From Hyphococcus formosus (lineage in GTDB: Bacteria; Pseudomonadota; Alphaproteobacteria; Caulobacterales; Parvularculaceae), in assembly GCF_046736345.1 (NCBI RefSeq), contig NZ_CP157210.1:434001-498000 (forward strand): a DNA stretch of 64,000 bases, in the 5' to 3' direction. This document shows positions 18,820 to 28,093 of this stretch, in pieces. A program made the translations under genes and the position numbers. Every line of letters begins with the position of its first letter. Position 1 is the first letter of the stretch. The notes under the pieces were generated by a model. The model was not told where the DNA came from, searched no databases, and saw only the letters and a list, made by a program, of their open reading frames with translations.

Positions 18820-19256
18820 CCAAAATTCGGCGATTGTCAGTTGATGACGAAGCCGGATGGCGGAAACTTTGGGCAGGTTATCTAGAATTTTATAAGAATT
18901 CAGATCTGCCCGAAGCGGTAACTGCCAACAGTTTCAATCGCTTCTTAGACAATGATGAATGGTTTGCTTTTGTGGCGGTGGAAGACACGCAACTCGTTGG
19001 GTTTGTGCATGCGCTTTTGCATCCTTCAACCTGGTCCGAAAATGATGTCTGTTATTTGGAAGATTTGTTTGTTGCCCAATCGGTTCGAGGGGGCGGCGTA
19101 GGCAGGGCGTTAATCGAAAAAGTGTTTGAAGAAGCGCGCAGCCGAAACTGTCATCGTGTCTATTGGATTACAGAGGAATCCAACAAGCAAGCGCGAATCC
19201 TATATGATGACCTTGCAACGCTCACCGGTTTCGTTCACTACCGGCGTGAGCTTTAG
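18816..19256 (+). CDS. GNAT family N-acetyltransferase
   Basis: A 146-residue acetyl-CoA-dependent acyltransferase. The acetyl-CoA pyrophosphate-binding loop is at VAQSVRGGGVGRALIEK (about residues 88-104), preceded by the YLEDLFV strand that typically starts this motif. The C-terminal WITEESNKQARILYDDL helix fits the family. Substrate cannot be predicted. It is translationally coupled to mnmA by a four-base overlap. Confidence 0.88.
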   Translation: MTKIRRLSVDDEAGWRKLWAGYLEFYKNSDLPEAVTANSFNRFLDNDEWFAFVAVEDTQLVGFVHALLHPSTWSENDVCYLEDLFVAQSVRGGGVGRALIEKVFEEARSRNCHRVYWITEESNKQARILYDDLATLTGFVHYRREL

Positions 19257-19274
19257 TAAACGCGCGGAAATTCC

Positions 19275-19643
19275 ATGGCCAAGAACCTGTATAATTGTCT
19301 TAAATGTTCAGCCTATTGCTGTTCCTATACCCATATCCCGACAACCAAGACGGATATTAAACGGCTGGCGAAACATTTCGAGGTGACCCCGGCACAGGCC
19401 GAAAAGAAGTTCACGAAAAAAGGTGACGAAACAAACCCTCGGGTTCTTCGCCATACCGAAGATGAGCACTTTGTGACCTCGTGCATGTTCCTCGACAAGG
19501 ACACCCGCAATTGCACGATTTATGATGCGCGGCCAAAAATTTGCCGGGAATTTCCAACCCAAAAGCGTTGTGGCTATTATGAGTTCCTGAAATGGGAGCG
19601 CGAGGTTCAAGACGATCCAACATGGGTAGCAACGACCGACTAA
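19275..19643 (+). CDS. YkgJ family cysteine-cluster protein
   Basis: A 122-residue protein with the zinc- or iron-binding cysteine pattern of the YkgJ/CxxCxxCC family: CLKCSAYCC near the N-terminus, a middle Cys (SCMFLD), NCTIYDARPKICREF, and a late KRCGYY. The bound metal and role are not established. It lies 18 bases after the acetyltransferase gene and 6 bases before the flavoprotein gene, so all belong to the mnmA transcription unit. Confidence 0.88.
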   Translation: MAKNLYNCLKCSAYCCSYTHIPTTKTDIKRLAKHFEVTPAQAEKKFTKKGDETNPRVLRHTEDEHFVTSCMFLDKDTRNCTIYDARPKICREFPTQKRCGYYEFLKWEREVQDDPTWVATTD

Positions 19644-19649
19644 AGTGCG

Positions 19650-20759
19650 ATGTCTGATCGCGTCGATGCCGTAGTAATCGGCGCGGGTGTTATTGGCCTC
19701 GCGACAGCCCGTGCCTTGGCCCAAGCGGGTCGTGACGTCATTATTCTCGAAAAAAATAACGCCTTCGGCGAAGAAACGTCTTCTCGCAACTCCGAAGTTA
19801 TACACGCAGGAATTCAATATAAGCCGGTCGGAATGCGTGCTCGCTTGGCGGTGCCCGGGCGCGATGCGCTTTATGAGTTCTGTCGGTCTCATCATGTAAA
19901 TCACCGCCGATGCGGAAAATTGCTTGTGGCGATTGGCGAAAAAGAAGTCGCCGGATTGCTGCCCTTAAAAGCAAATGCAGAGCGTAATGGTGTCGATGAT
20001 CTGGAAATTATCGACGGCCACGCCGCGCAAAAATTAGAGCCGGGCTTAGCCTGTGATGCGGCTATTCGATCACCTTCATCCGGTATCGTTGATAGTCACG
20101 GCTTGATGCTGGCACTGCTCGGCGACATTGAAGATGCGGGTGGCGTGTTGGCGCTTGCGGCACCTGTGACATCCGGCCGTGTGCTGACAAATGGGATTGA
20201 GCTATCTGTCGGCGGGAAAGAACCAATGAATTTGACCGCCGATTTAGTTATCAATTGTGCCGGCTTATGGTCGGACCGTGTTGCACGGTCGATTGCCGGT
20301 ATTCCCGATAAGACGATCCCGACCCTGCATTACGGAAAAGGACAATATTTCACTTATTCCGGGAAAGCCCCGTTCTCTCGGCTCATCTACCCGCTTCCAT
20401 CACCAGCTAGTCAGGGCGTTCACTACACATGCGATTTGGGCGGGCAGGGGAAGCTCGGGCCAGATATCAGCTTCGTTGATTCTAATACAAATTATGACGT
20501 CGATCCTGACCGTCGGGACTCGTTTGCTGCTGCCGCGCGCCGGTTTTGGCCAGACCTCGACGCCACAAAACTTCAGCCGGGATATGCAGGTATTCGGCCC
20601 AAGCTGAAAGGCCCAGGCGAGGAAGGGGATTTTCTATTCTCCGATCCATCCCAGCATGGTGTCGCAAATTACCTTGGGCTTTATGGTATCGAATCGCCGG
20701 GATTAACCACCTGTCTTGCTGTCGCCGATCATGCGCTTTCAATTGTAAAACAAATGTAG
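19650..20759 (+). CDS. FAD-dependent oxidoreductase, L-2-hydroxyglutarate oxidase-like
   Basis: A 369-residue DAO-fold flavoprotein. The N-terminal dinucleotide-binding motif is VVIGAGVIGLATARALAQ (about residues 8-25). The following SSRNSEVIHAGIQY matches the SS-NSxVIHAGIYY signature of L-2-hydroxyglutarate oxidases (LhgO/L2HGDH). Such enzymes oxidise L-2-hydroxyglutarate to 2-oxoglutarate as metabolite repair. Other 2-hydroxyacids are possible substrates because of the Tyr-to-Gln change in the motif. It is the last gene of the mnmA unit, and tRNA-Met follows after 163 bases. Confidence 0.82.
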   Translation: MSDRVDAVVIGAGVIGLATARALAQAGRDVIILEKNNAFGEETSSRNSEVIHAGIQYKPVGMRARLAVPGRDALYEFCRSHHVNHRRCGKLLVAIGEKEVAGLLPLKANAERNGVDDLEIIDGHAAQKLEPGLACDAAIRSPSSGIVDSHGLMLALLGDIEDAGGVLALAAPVTSGRVLTNGIELSVGGKEPMNLTADLVINCAGLWSDRVARSIAGIPDKTIPTLHYGKGQYFTYSGKAPFSRLIYPLPSPASQGVHYTCDLGGQGKLGPDISFVDSNTNYDVDPDRRDSFAAAARRFWPDLDATKLQPGYAGIRPKLKGPGEEGDFLFSDPSQHGVANYLGLYGIESPGLTTCLAVADHALSIVKQM

Positions 20760-20922
20760 CGACAGGGCGTTAGGTATTATTGGCCGCTAAGCGAACTGGG
20801 TATTGTCGAAAATCATCTGATTTACGGAATTTGCGGCGACGGAGGGCCTTGCAGGGGCGCTCAGTCAGCGCTATAGACCACGGCTCCCGGCGCAATGCGA
20901 TAGCGGCGCTGGCCCGATTTGG

Positions 20923-20999
20923 GGCGGGGTAGCTCAGTTGGTGAGAGCGCAGGATTCATAACCCTGAGGTCGGCAGTTCAAATCTGCCTCCCGCTACCA
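20923..20999 (+). tRNA. tRNA-Met (CAT), elongator type
   Basis: A 77-base cloverleaf with encoded CCA. Acceptor GGCGGGG pairs with TCCCGCT (G-T at both ends), T-stem GGCAG/CTGCC with loop TTCAAAT, and anticodon CAT at 20957-20959. The acceptor and anticodon stems lack initiator-tRNA features (no GGG/CCC anticodon stem). A tRNA-Ile2 reading is possible but the body fits tRNA-Met. Confidence 0.93.
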
Positions 21000-21061
21000 T
21001 TTTTAATCCATATGTTTTTTGACGCAGTTTCGATTCTGACGGCTACGTAGTTGAGCACGTC

Positions 21062-21901
21062 TTAGACATGTCGCCATTGTGGGCGGGTTGAATTCGTCTC
21101 ACGGCTGAGGCGCATGTTGTATTCATATTGGTCCGGCCGATAGAGGCTGACATGATACATGAACGGGACATTGTCTCGCCCATAAACGGTTCTGCGTAAT
21201 TGGATTAAGGCCGATCCGATGGGAATATTGAGTTTTTTGGCTGTATCGCCTTGCGCCAAAACTGCGCTCAAGAGTTGATCCGCAGCGACCGCGAGGAAGC
21301 CGGTACGTTCAATTTGATAAAGTAGCGGCTCGTCACTGATATTATTGGTGTCGAGGTCCTTCATCGCAAATGGCGCTGCGAAAAGGCGCGTGATCGAAAA
21401 CGGCTGCTCCCCGTGGTAACGTAAGCGACTTAGGTGAAAGCATTCCGTGCCCAATTTCAGGCGAAGTGACTCGCTAACGTCCTTGGGTGGTGTGGTCCAG
21501 CCCATTTCGAGGTTATTCACTTTGGAGGCGACGCCCCGCGTCAGCAGATTTTCAACCGGACCTTCAAATAGAGGAGGATTATCCTTAGGGCCACGATCGA
21601 GCACAACAGTTCGGGCACCACGACGACGGCGAACCAATCCATCTTGCTCGAGTTGTTGTAATGCATTTCTGACCGTAATCCGAGAGACGCCATATTGGGC
21701 TGTCATCTCATTTTCTGACGGCAAAACTTCTTCGGCAGCATATTCGCCATCGCGAATTTGCTGCGCGAGCAGAACGTAAAGCTGGTAATAAGCGGGAACA
21801 CCACCACGCTTGTTACCGGAACCTGTCGCTGTTGCGTCGACCCCGTTACTCTTTCTTCCCGATTCTTGCGGTTCTGCCTTTTTCACAATGGTCTCTGACA
21901 T
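21062..21901 (-). CDS. GntR/HutC-type transcriptional regulator with UTRA domain
   Basis: A 279-residue regulator. The GntR winged helix covers about residues 36-105 (recognition region LPSENEMTAQYGVSRITVRNAL with RRRRGARTVV wing). A UTRA ligand-binding domain covers about 120-265. A 35-residue polar, low-complexity N-terminal extension precedes the HTH. The next gene on this strand downstream is none (tRNA-Met lies beyond). Upstream are an LpxR-like gene and a TRAP operon on the same strand, which are candidate targets. Ligand unknown. Confidence 0.9.
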   Translation of the reverse strand: MSETIVKKAEPQESGRKSNGVDATATGSGNKRGGVPAYYQLYVLLAQQIRDGEYAAEEVLPSENEMTAQYGVSRITVRNALQQLEQDGLVRRRRGARTVVLDRGPKDNPPLFEGPVENLLTRGVASKVNNLEMGWTTPPKDVSESLRLKLGTECFHLSRLRYHGEQPFSITRLFAAPFAMKDLDTNNISDEPLLYQIERTGFLAVAADQLLSAVLAQGDTAKKLNIPIGSALIQLRRTVYGRDNVPFMYHVSLYRPDQYEYNMRLSRETNSTRPQWRHV

Positions 21902-21933
21902 TCTGTGCCCGATAGGGCGCGTAGTAAAAGTTG

Positions 21934-21963
21934 CAACTGACGCGTTTTGAAAAGCATCAGTTG
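21934..21963. promoter_or_regulatory. inverted repeat upstream of the GntR gene
   Basis: CAACTGACGC / GCATCAGTTG, 10-base arms with one mismatch around a 10-base centre, 33 bases upstream of the GntR start. Candidate autoregulatory operator. Confidence 0.35.
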
Positions 21964-21996
21964 TCTACGTAAGTAACAATAACAAATTTACTACCA

Positions 21997-22010
21997 CTAC
22001 TTAATAGTAG
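21997..22010. promoter_or_regulatory. short palindrome in the GntR upstream region
   Basis: CTACT-TAAT-AGTAG, 5-base arms around an AT centre, preceded by a partial copy (CTACC at 21991). GntR-type operators are often short palindromes with AT centres. Assignment is tentative. Confidence 0.3.
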
Positions 22011-22115
22011 AGTTTAGTCAAAACACCAAATGTGTTTGAATTTATTGTTTTTATTCGACTCTGTTGGGGTTAGATGCTCTTTGCGCATCATATTTGTGCA
22101 CCGCCAGAAAAATTC

Positions 22116-23150
22116 TCAAAACTTGACGGATAGGCTCACTGCGCCAAATTCCTGAGCACTTTCCTGCTGAGCAAATTCTTTTGTCCGAACCACATAGGTG
22201 TAGGCTAACTGTACGCGACGCACCTGCATCGCTATTCCGGCCTGAAAATCTCCGAACAAAACGTTGCTATCGACCGATGGGTCGCCGTCGCGGAACAGGC
22301 TTCCATCAAGAAAAATATTGTGCGCTACTGCGGTGCCGCTAGCGCCAGCAAATACATACCAGCTGAATCGTTTTTTCGGGGCGAAGAACCCGCTGCCTGC
22401 CAGAGAAGGGCGGACGCGCGGTGGTCCATAATCATTTGTCAGATCGGTCCCGATACGGAGCGTTAAACCGACCCGTGCATTTGTATGGATATTGCCGAGT
22501 GACCAACCAAAGCTCGGGGTGACATCCGCGCCGAAAGATGAATCGCCTAAGTTGAACAATGCGCGCAGTTTTCGGTCATAGGCGATAACCATACCAAATT
22601 CGTCCTGGATTTGATTATCCCACCCGTTCGCTGGGTCACCATTGATTAATTTATGCCAATTGTTTTGAACGAATTCGCCTTTTGCACTTGGTCCAACAAT
22701 GCCTGTCTGCAAAGTGAATTGATCGACGACATTTTGTTGCTCAACAATGACAGTATATTCGCCATAAAGCCAACCAGCATAGGGGTGTTGATCGGGCAAT
22801 GGAGCAGACGTTGAAATATCTTGCGGTGTAAAAATTGAATGTCCGATCGCAAAGCCGCGCCTTATGCCGGCGTCCTCGGTTGCGTCCAGAATGTTTTCTG
22901 CGACGAACTTCGAAACCCCGTTTGGTTTTTTAAAACCTGAAATGTAGGAAAGCCTGACGCCATTGGTGTAGTTGCGATCAGTATTTGCGAAATAATCGTT
23001 TTCCCAGACGAATGTCCATGTGCCGCTATTGTCAAAGGGCGATAAAAATTCGCGCTTCGTTTCTTGGGCATTGCTAGACGGTACTGCTGCGGACGAGATC
23101 GTTATTAAAATCGCGGCGAAAATTCGGATACGCATTAATATTCCAGACAT
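22116..23150 (-). CDS. LpxR family lipid A 3'-O-deacylase-like outer membrane protein
   Basis: A 344-residue beta-barrel of the LpxR (DUF2219) family. LpxR removes the 3'-acyloxyacyl chain of lipid A in the outer membrane. The family's active-site region is present: WENDYFANTDRNYTNGVRLSY near the N-terminus and DQHPYAGWLYG with the conserved His. It has a signal peptide (cleavage probably after SNAQ or nearby) and a C-terminal Phe (SLSVKF) typical for barrel assembly. ATG at 23135 (residue 6) is an alternative start that fits the signal peptide better. It follows the TRAP operon after 98 bases. Confidence 0.85.
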   Translation of the reverse strand: MSGILMRIRIFAAILITISSAAVPSSNAQETKREFLSPFDNSGTWTFVWENDYFANTDRNYTNGVRLSYISGFKKPNGVSKFVAENILDATEDAGIRRGFAIGHSIFTPQDISTSAPLPDQHPYAGWLYGEYTVIVEQQNVVDQFTLQTGIVGPSAKGEFVQNNWHKLINGDPANGWDNQIQDEFGMVIAYDRKLRALFNLGDSSFGADVTPSFGWSLGNIHTNARVGLTLRIGTDLTNDYGPPRVRPSLAGSGFFAPKKRFSWYVFAGASGTAVAHNIFLDGSLFRDGDPSVDSNVLFGDFQAGIAMQVRRVQLAYTYVVRTKEFAQQESAQEFGAVSLSVKF

Positions 23151-23248
23151 TACAAAAGACCATAAGCCTAATCCACGCGCGGAGACGACGCGCAGGTTAA
23201 TCGCGACCTATAACTGATTTATGATTAAATTACGGCAGGCGAATGTGA

Positions 23249-24871
23249 CTATTTGTACAGGACACCCGGCAACCAAGTCGCAAGTTGCGGGTAGGCTGCA
23301 AGTAGGCCCAGCGCTAATAGCTGTATGAAAATATAGGGAATAGCGCCGCTATAAATTTGACGGGTTTTGACTTCAGGCGGCGCGACCCCTCGGAGGTAAA
23401 ATAACGCAAATCCAAATGGCGGTGTTAGGAACGAAGTCTGGAGATTGATCGCCATCATCACGCCGAGCCAAATCGGATCAAGCCCGAGTGCCAAAAGCGG
23501 TGGTCCGACAAGTGGCACGACGACCAGTGTAATTTCGATAAAATCGAGGAAAAACCCGAGAATAAACATCACGAGCATGACGGCGATGACTGCGCCGATG
23601 ACGCCCCCTGGTGTCGCTTCTAATGCGTGACGCACAGTGTCATCGCCGCCTAATCCGCGGAACACCAATGAAAATAACGCAGCGCCAATCAGGATCGTGA
23701 AAACCATCGTTGTAACACGCGCCGTTTGATCGAGGATTGGCCGCAATGTTTTTGCCTTGGAAAGCTGAAGTAAGCTCGCAAAAATTCCCCACGGCGTAAT
23801 TGCGAAGAGCAGGAGGGCAGCAATGATCCCCGCAGTTTCTGCGAGCGGTAAATTTTCCCGGCCCAAACGCAGGTCGAGGAAAGCGGTCAAGATGATCAAA
23901 CAGATAATCGCCAATGTGGACGTGACCACCGCAGGCAATCCGGCCAATATCGATCCTTTTGGTGCCAAGCGCGCACCAGCAATCAATAAAGCGCCCATTG
24001 CGCCAACGCTTGCCGCTTCTGTTGGTGTGGCGATGCCGCCGAGAATTGAACCAAGAACAGCAACGATCAATAGTAATGGCGGCGGGAGAACCTTGAGCGC
24101 ATCGATGAATACTTCGCGTCGCGTCCCCATTTCGTGAGCTGGAATGGCGGGTGCGCGTTTTGGGTGTAGTATTGCGACGATTACCTGCCAAAGCAGATAC
24201 ATACCAACCAGCAATAAACCGGGGAGGAGAGCACCCGCGAATAAATCACCTACCGAAACAGTCTCGGGCGCATACACACCCATATCCAGTTGAGCCTTTT
24301 GGTATGCGTTCGAAATGACATCGCCCAACAGGATCAATACAATCGATGGCGGGATGATTTGACCAAGCGTGCCCGCGGCCGCAATAGATCCGGATGCAAA
24401 AGCCGGATCATATCCGCGCCGCAACATGGTGGGCAGACTGAGTAAACCCATAGTCACGACCGTCGCGCCGACAATGCCTGTCGAAGCCGCTAATAGTGCT
24501 CCAACGATTGTAACGGAAATCCCTAATCCCCCCCGCAAGCTGCCAAACAATTTTGCCATTGCTTCTAAAAGTTCTTCAGCAATTTTTGCCTTTTCGAGGA
24601 TGACGCCCATCAAGACAAACATTGGCACGGCGATTAGCGTCGTATTGGTAATCGAGCCAAAAATACGCGGCGAGAAAGGCCGCAAATAACTCAAATCAAA
24701 GACGCCAAATGAAAGTCCGATGACGGCAAAGATGAGTGCCGTCCCCGCAAGACTGAACGCAACCGGATAGCCCGCCATTAGAAGCGCGCAAAGGAAAACC
24801 ACCATCGCAATATCAAGCCAACCTGCGGCCGCGCACATGCAAAACTGCATGTCACCAATGATAATATCCAT
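23249..24871 (-). CDS. dctM: TRAP transporter large permease (DctM type)
   Basis: The 540-residue ion-coupled permease subunit of a tripartite periplasmic transporter. It is longer than usual (about 430) because of an extra central block (about residues 230-330) with additional hydrophobic segments, a trait of the subgroup paired with TakP-like binding proteins. The Gly-rich segment AAAGTLGQIIPPSIVLI and the C-terminal TPPFGFALFYLRG motif are family signatures. Its ATG overlaps the dctQ stop by one base (TAATG), so the subunits are coupled. Confidence 0.93.
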   Translation of the reverse strand: MDIIIGDMQFCMCAAAGWLDIAMVVFLCALLMAGYPVAFSLAGTALIFAVIGLSFGVFDLSYLRPFSPRIFGSITNTTLIAVPMFVLMGVILEKAKIAEELLEAMAKLFGSLRGGLGISVTIVGALLAASTGIVGATVVTMGLLSLPTMLRRGYDPAFASGSIAAAGTLGQIIPPSIVLILLGDVISNAYQKAQLDMGVYAPETVSVGDLFAGALLPGLLLVGMYLLWQVIVAILHPKRAPAIPAHEMGTRREVFIDALKVLPPPLLLIVAVLGSILGGIATPTEAASVGAMGALLIAGARLAPKGSILAGLPAVVTSTLAIICLIILTAFLDLRLGRENLPLAETAGIIAALLLFAITPWGIFASLLQLSKAKTLRPILDQTARVTTMVFTILIGAALFSLVFRGLGGDDTVRHALEATPGGVIGAVIAVMLVMFILGFFLDFIEITLVVVPLVGPPLLALGLDPIWLGVMMAINLQTSFLTPPFGFALFYLRGVAPPEVKTRQIYSGAIPYIFIQLLALGLLAAYPQLATWLPGVLYK

Positions 24872-25638
24872 TAGCGGAGCCCCTTCAGCGTTTCGGCGGC
24901 GCGCGATGCGATGGAGAATCCGGCGAGGATCATCAGGAGCGCGAAGGCAGGAATAAGGCTTTTGAGTAGAAATACGGCGTGAATACCGGAGCCTTGCGGA
25001 GATCCCTCGCTAACAGCCCAAGAATTGCCGACATAGGGTGAAGCGGTCCAGAGAAGCAGCAAGCAAACCGGAAATAGCAAGAAATAAGTACCAAGAAAAT
25101 CAATAAGCGCTTTGCGCTTTTCCGGCGCTTCGCCATAAAAAATATCAACGCGGACATGGTCATTTGTCAGAAGCGCATAGCCCCCGGCAAGCATGAACAC
25201 GGTTCCGTGTAGATAGGTAATGGATTCTTGCATGTAGATTTTGTTGATGCCGAATACATAGCGCAGAACAACAATACCAAATTGAACAAGCGCCATGATG
25301 ATCAAAAGCCACATCACCAAATTGCCTGTTCCGCGTACAAATTCCTCAGCTGCTTTCACGGTTCGGTCCGAAAATTTTTCTAACCCACCGGATATTAGGA
25401 TCACGCTGGAAAGAAAGGCAAAGCAGCTTCCAAATACGATTAACTGATTTGACGATGGAACAACTCGCAAGATAGGAACCAGATAAGCAAATGCGATTCC
25501 CATAAATACGACGGCAATCACTGTCGCGATCCATGTTGCGGTTTTGCCGCCTAGCAATCTCGCAAGCGGAATAAATAATGCCGGAAATAAAATTCCTGCG
25601 GCCACCCAGTTGAATATATCACCGATCAAATTCAGCAT
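24871..25638 (-). CDS. dctQ: TRAP transporter small permease (DctQ type)
   Basis: The 255-residue small membrane subunit. The DctQ domain lies in the C-terminal two thirds (about 95-250, with ERKRKAL-like basic loop EAPEKRKALIDF before a long hydrophobic helix). About 90 N-terminal residues add two or three extra membrane segments compared with a standard DctQ of about 170 residues. It is separated from the dctP stop by one base and overlaps dctM by one. Confidence 0.88.
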   Translation of the reverse strand: MLNLIGDIFNWVAAGILFPALFIPLARLLGGKTATWIATVIAVVFMGIAFAYLVPILRVVPSSNQLIVFGSCFAFLSSVILISGGLEKFSDRTVKAAEEFVRGTGNLVMWLLIIMALVQFGIVVLRYVFGINKIYMQESITYLHGTVFMLAGGYALLTNDHVRVDIFYGEAPEKRKALIDFLGTYFLLFPVCLLLLWTASPYVGNSWAVSEGSPQGSGIHAVFLLKSLIPAFALLMILAGFSIASRAAETLKGLR

Positions 25639-25639
25639 A

Positions 25640-26779
25640 TTAGAGCGAGAACACGTTGCGGCGTATATTCATATACGCCTCGTCAGATATGCGGCTCCAC
25701 GCCTGTGACCGTTCGAGCGAAGTTTTGTAACTCTCGAAGATGCGTTTCGCGATGTCACTCACCTGAGCTGTTTCTTCGAGAACAATTTTACTTTCCCGGG
25801 CAAGCGCAGCCATGACATCATCAGGCATTTGGCGAAGCTGTACGCCATGTTCGTTCACGAGTTGATCAAGGGCCGTGGCGTTGTGATGGATATATTCGGC
25901 AATGGAAAGGTGGTTCGCGCGGTGGCAGGCCCCTTCGATAATTGACCTTTCTTGCAGGGTTAGCTCATCCCAAATGTCGAGATTGACGCCAACTGATAAT
26001 TGGGCACCCGGTTCGTGAAAGCCCGGCCAATAGTAATATTTGGCTTCTCGATAAAATCCGAAAGCAAGATCATTCCAAGGCCCAACCCACTCAGTGCCAT
26101 CAATGCCACCTGACTGAAGGGCCTGATATATTTCGCCGCCAGAGAGTGCAACTGCCGCCGCGCCCAGTCGTTGAATAACATCGCCGCCAAGACCTGGCAT
26201 ACGAATTTTCATACCGCGCAAATCTTCCACCGAGTTTATTTCGCGTTTGTACCACCCAGCCATCTGGTGACCGGTATTCCCCGCAGCGAATGGTTTTATG
26301 TTAAATGGGGCCGCTAACTCATCCCATAGCTCTTGGCCGCCACCAAATTCCGTCCACGCCATGATTTCATTTGCGGTCATGCCAAATGGAACGGCGGTGA
26401 AAAACGCAAATGCAGGGGACTTTCCAACCCAATAATATTCTGCACCGTGATAAAGGTCTGCGGCCCCATTTGAAACGGCGTCAAAACTCTCAAATGCGCC
26501 GACCAGTTCACCCGCGGAAAATACCCTAACGGTCATTGCGCCGCCGGACATTTCAGTGATGAACTGCGCGGTGCGCTCTGCCATTGTGCCAAGACCGGGA
26601 AAGTCTTTTGGCCACGTCGTGACCATTTTCAATTCGCGCGACCTGAGCGAGCCGGGAATATTTCCCCCATTTGCTGGTACGCCGCATTCGCATCCAGCGA
26701 GTAAACCCGCGCCGCCCAGCGCACCGGCTGAAAGCAGTTGTCTTCTTTTGATCATCGACTGTGGCGTCTCCTCCGGCAC
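25640..26779 (-). CDS. dctP: TRAP transporter substrate-binding protein (TakP-like), Tat-type lipoprotein
   Basis: The 379-residue periplasmic binding protein. The leader contains KRRQLLSAGALGG with twin Arg and then LLAGC, a lipobox, so it is probably exported by Tat and lipidated. The mature part begins with LKMVTTWPKDFPGLG and has MKIRMPGLGG with the conserved carboxylate-binding Arg, then GGEIYQALQSGGIDGTEWVG. This resembles the 2-oxoacid-binding TakP group, so the ligand is probably an organic or keto acid. First gene of the dctPQM operon. Confidence 0.9.
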   Translation of the reverse strand: MPEETPQSMIKRRQLLSAGALGGAGLLAGCECGVPANGGNIPGSLRSRELKMVTTWPKDFPGLGTMAERTAQFITEMSGGAMTVRVFSAGELVGAFESFDAVSNGAADLYHGAEYYWVGKSPAFAFFTAVPFGMTANEIMAWTEFGGGQELWDELAAPFNIKPFAAGNTGHQMAGWYKREINSVEDLRGMKIRMPGLGGDVIQRLGAAAVALSGGEIYQALQSGGIDGTEWVGPWNDLAFGFYREAKYYYWPGFHEPGAQLSVGVNLDIWDELTLQERSIIEGACHRANHLSIAEYIHHNATALDQLVNEHGVQLRQMPDDVMAALARESKIVLEETAQVSDIAKRIFESYKTSLERSQAWSRISDEAYMNIRRNVFSL

Positions 26780-26804
26780 GACGTATTTTCGTCGTCAATT
26801 CTTG

Positions 26805-27146
26805 TTAGTTTTCTGTTTCTGATGCGCGCTCCCGCGCTTTTTCTGCCCGCCAGCGTTCGTAATCCGCTTCTTTCTCTGCGCGGCTTTTGCTTGCCCCAAT
26901 AGAATCTTCAATGGCCATCGACGAACCAGCACCATCATAGCCATTTATCGTGCAGGCATTTTCAGCGCTATAGCAGCGCTGGATACAGGCTGATCGCGCA
27001 GGGCCGTTATCAATATTTGTGCAATTGGCCTGGCATTGGTTTTGTTGGCCGGTGCAACGATTTTCAGCGTAACCAAAAGGCGCAGATGTGCACGCGCCCA
27101 AGAGAAGGATCAGGCTTCCGATAATGTAAAATCTGAACAGACTCAT
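26805..27146 (-). CDS. small Cys-rich lipoprotein
   Basis: A 113-residue protein with a lipobox (LLLGAC at about residues 14-19). About six further cysteines lie in the next 50 residues (RCTGQQNQC, ANC, SACIQRC, NAC), probably disulfide-bonded in the periplasm. A charged, helical C-terminus follows (EKEADYERWRAEKARERA). I do not recognise a named family. It lies 25 bases upstream of the TRAP operon on the same strand. Confidence 0.72.
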   Translation of the reverse strand: MSLFRFYIIGSLILLLGACTSAPFGYAENRCTGQQNQCQANCTNIDNGPARSACIQRCYSAENACTINGYDGAGSSMAIEDSIGASKSRAEKEADYERWRAEKARERASETEN

Positions 27147-27257
27147 GCGCGACCCCTTTTTTCGCTCGGACAGTACAGATGGGTAGGGCGCAACACCGTA
27201 CTCGACGCCGCAGGGGGCGCAAAGTGTTTGGGGTGGGCATCGGTGATTTTTTTCGGA

Positions 27258-28031
27258 TTAGCGGGGGCTAATGCGATCCATCCGCGTCCAGCCGGTCGAG
27301 GTCAGCATCTCAAGCGGTTGGAAGTCTTTCTTGTAGTCCATCTTTGGAGATCCGTTGACCCAATATCCCAGATAGACATAAGGCAATTCAAGCTCACGCG
27401 CTAAAGCGACATGATCGAGCACCATGAATTTACCCAAGCCGCGTGCGCTCTCATCTGGCTCAAAGAAGCTGTAAACCATTGAAAGGCCGTCGGTGAGCCG
27501 GTCACTGAGCGCGGCTCCGATCAGGCGTTCATCACCGGTTTCCTCGTCAAGGATGCGATATTCGATGATCATCGTGTCGACCGACGTCTCTTCGACCATG
27601 GACGCATAATCGAGCACTGTCATTTCGGCCATGCCCCCGTCGCTATGGCGGGTGTCGAGATAGCCACGTAACATCGAAAATTGTTCGCTGGTCGCCCGCG
27701 GTGGACGGATCCGACGGATCAGGTCCGCATTTTTTGCGAGATTGCGGCGGCGGGATTTGCTGAGCGCAAAGTCATCCGCAACGATTCTAACAGGAACGCA
27801 GGCATTGCAGCTCTCGCAGGCGGGAAGATAAATCAGGTTTTGGGAACGCCGAAAACCACGACGCGTCAGCAAGGCATTGGTACTTGGTGCACCTTCTCCG
27901 GATAGGTAGGAGAAGATCTTCCGTTCTTTTTGGCCCTTCAGGTAAGGGCAGGGTGCCGGCGCGGTGATATAAAACTCACCACCGTCAATTCCGAACCGTC
28001 GCGCGAAATCTTCATTACTCATAACATCCAA
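27258..28031 (-). CDS. bpt: aspartate/glutamate leucyltransferase (Bpt)
   Basis: Leucyl-tRNA:protein transferase that adds Leu to N-terminal Asp or Glu of proteins and marks them for ClpS/ClpAP degradation. Family signatures are present: the cysteine motif LPACESCNACVPVRI, YLSGEGAPSTNALLTRRGFRRSQ split around residues 42-65, and the C-terminal LGYWVNGSPKMDYKKDFQP. Length 257 is normal. ATG codons at 28031 and 28022 are both possible starts. It lies 62 bases downstream of the SLC13 gene. Confidence 0.94.
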   Translation of the reverse strand: MDVMSNEDFARRFGIDGGEFYITAPAPCPYLKGQKERKIFSYLSGEGAPSTNALLTRRGFRRSQNLIYLPACESCNACVPVRIVADDFALSKSRRRNLAKNADLIRRIRPPRATSEQFSMLRGYLDTRHSDGGMAEMTVLDYASMVEETSVDTMIIEYRILDEETGDERLIGAALSDRLTDGLSMVYSFFEPDESARGLGKFMVLDHVALARELELPYVYLGYWVNGSPKMDYKKDFQPLEMLTSTGWTRMDRISPR

Positions 28032-28093
28032 CTTAGGGGATAAACCTTAGCGGGCGATTAGCATAACCGCAATGAATCGGTTCTTTCTGGGTG

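Noticed and set aside
20923..20999. tRNA genes as integration sites of a mobile island
   Set aside because: No integrase, transposase or duplicated tRNA 3' end was seen next to any of the three tRNA genes.
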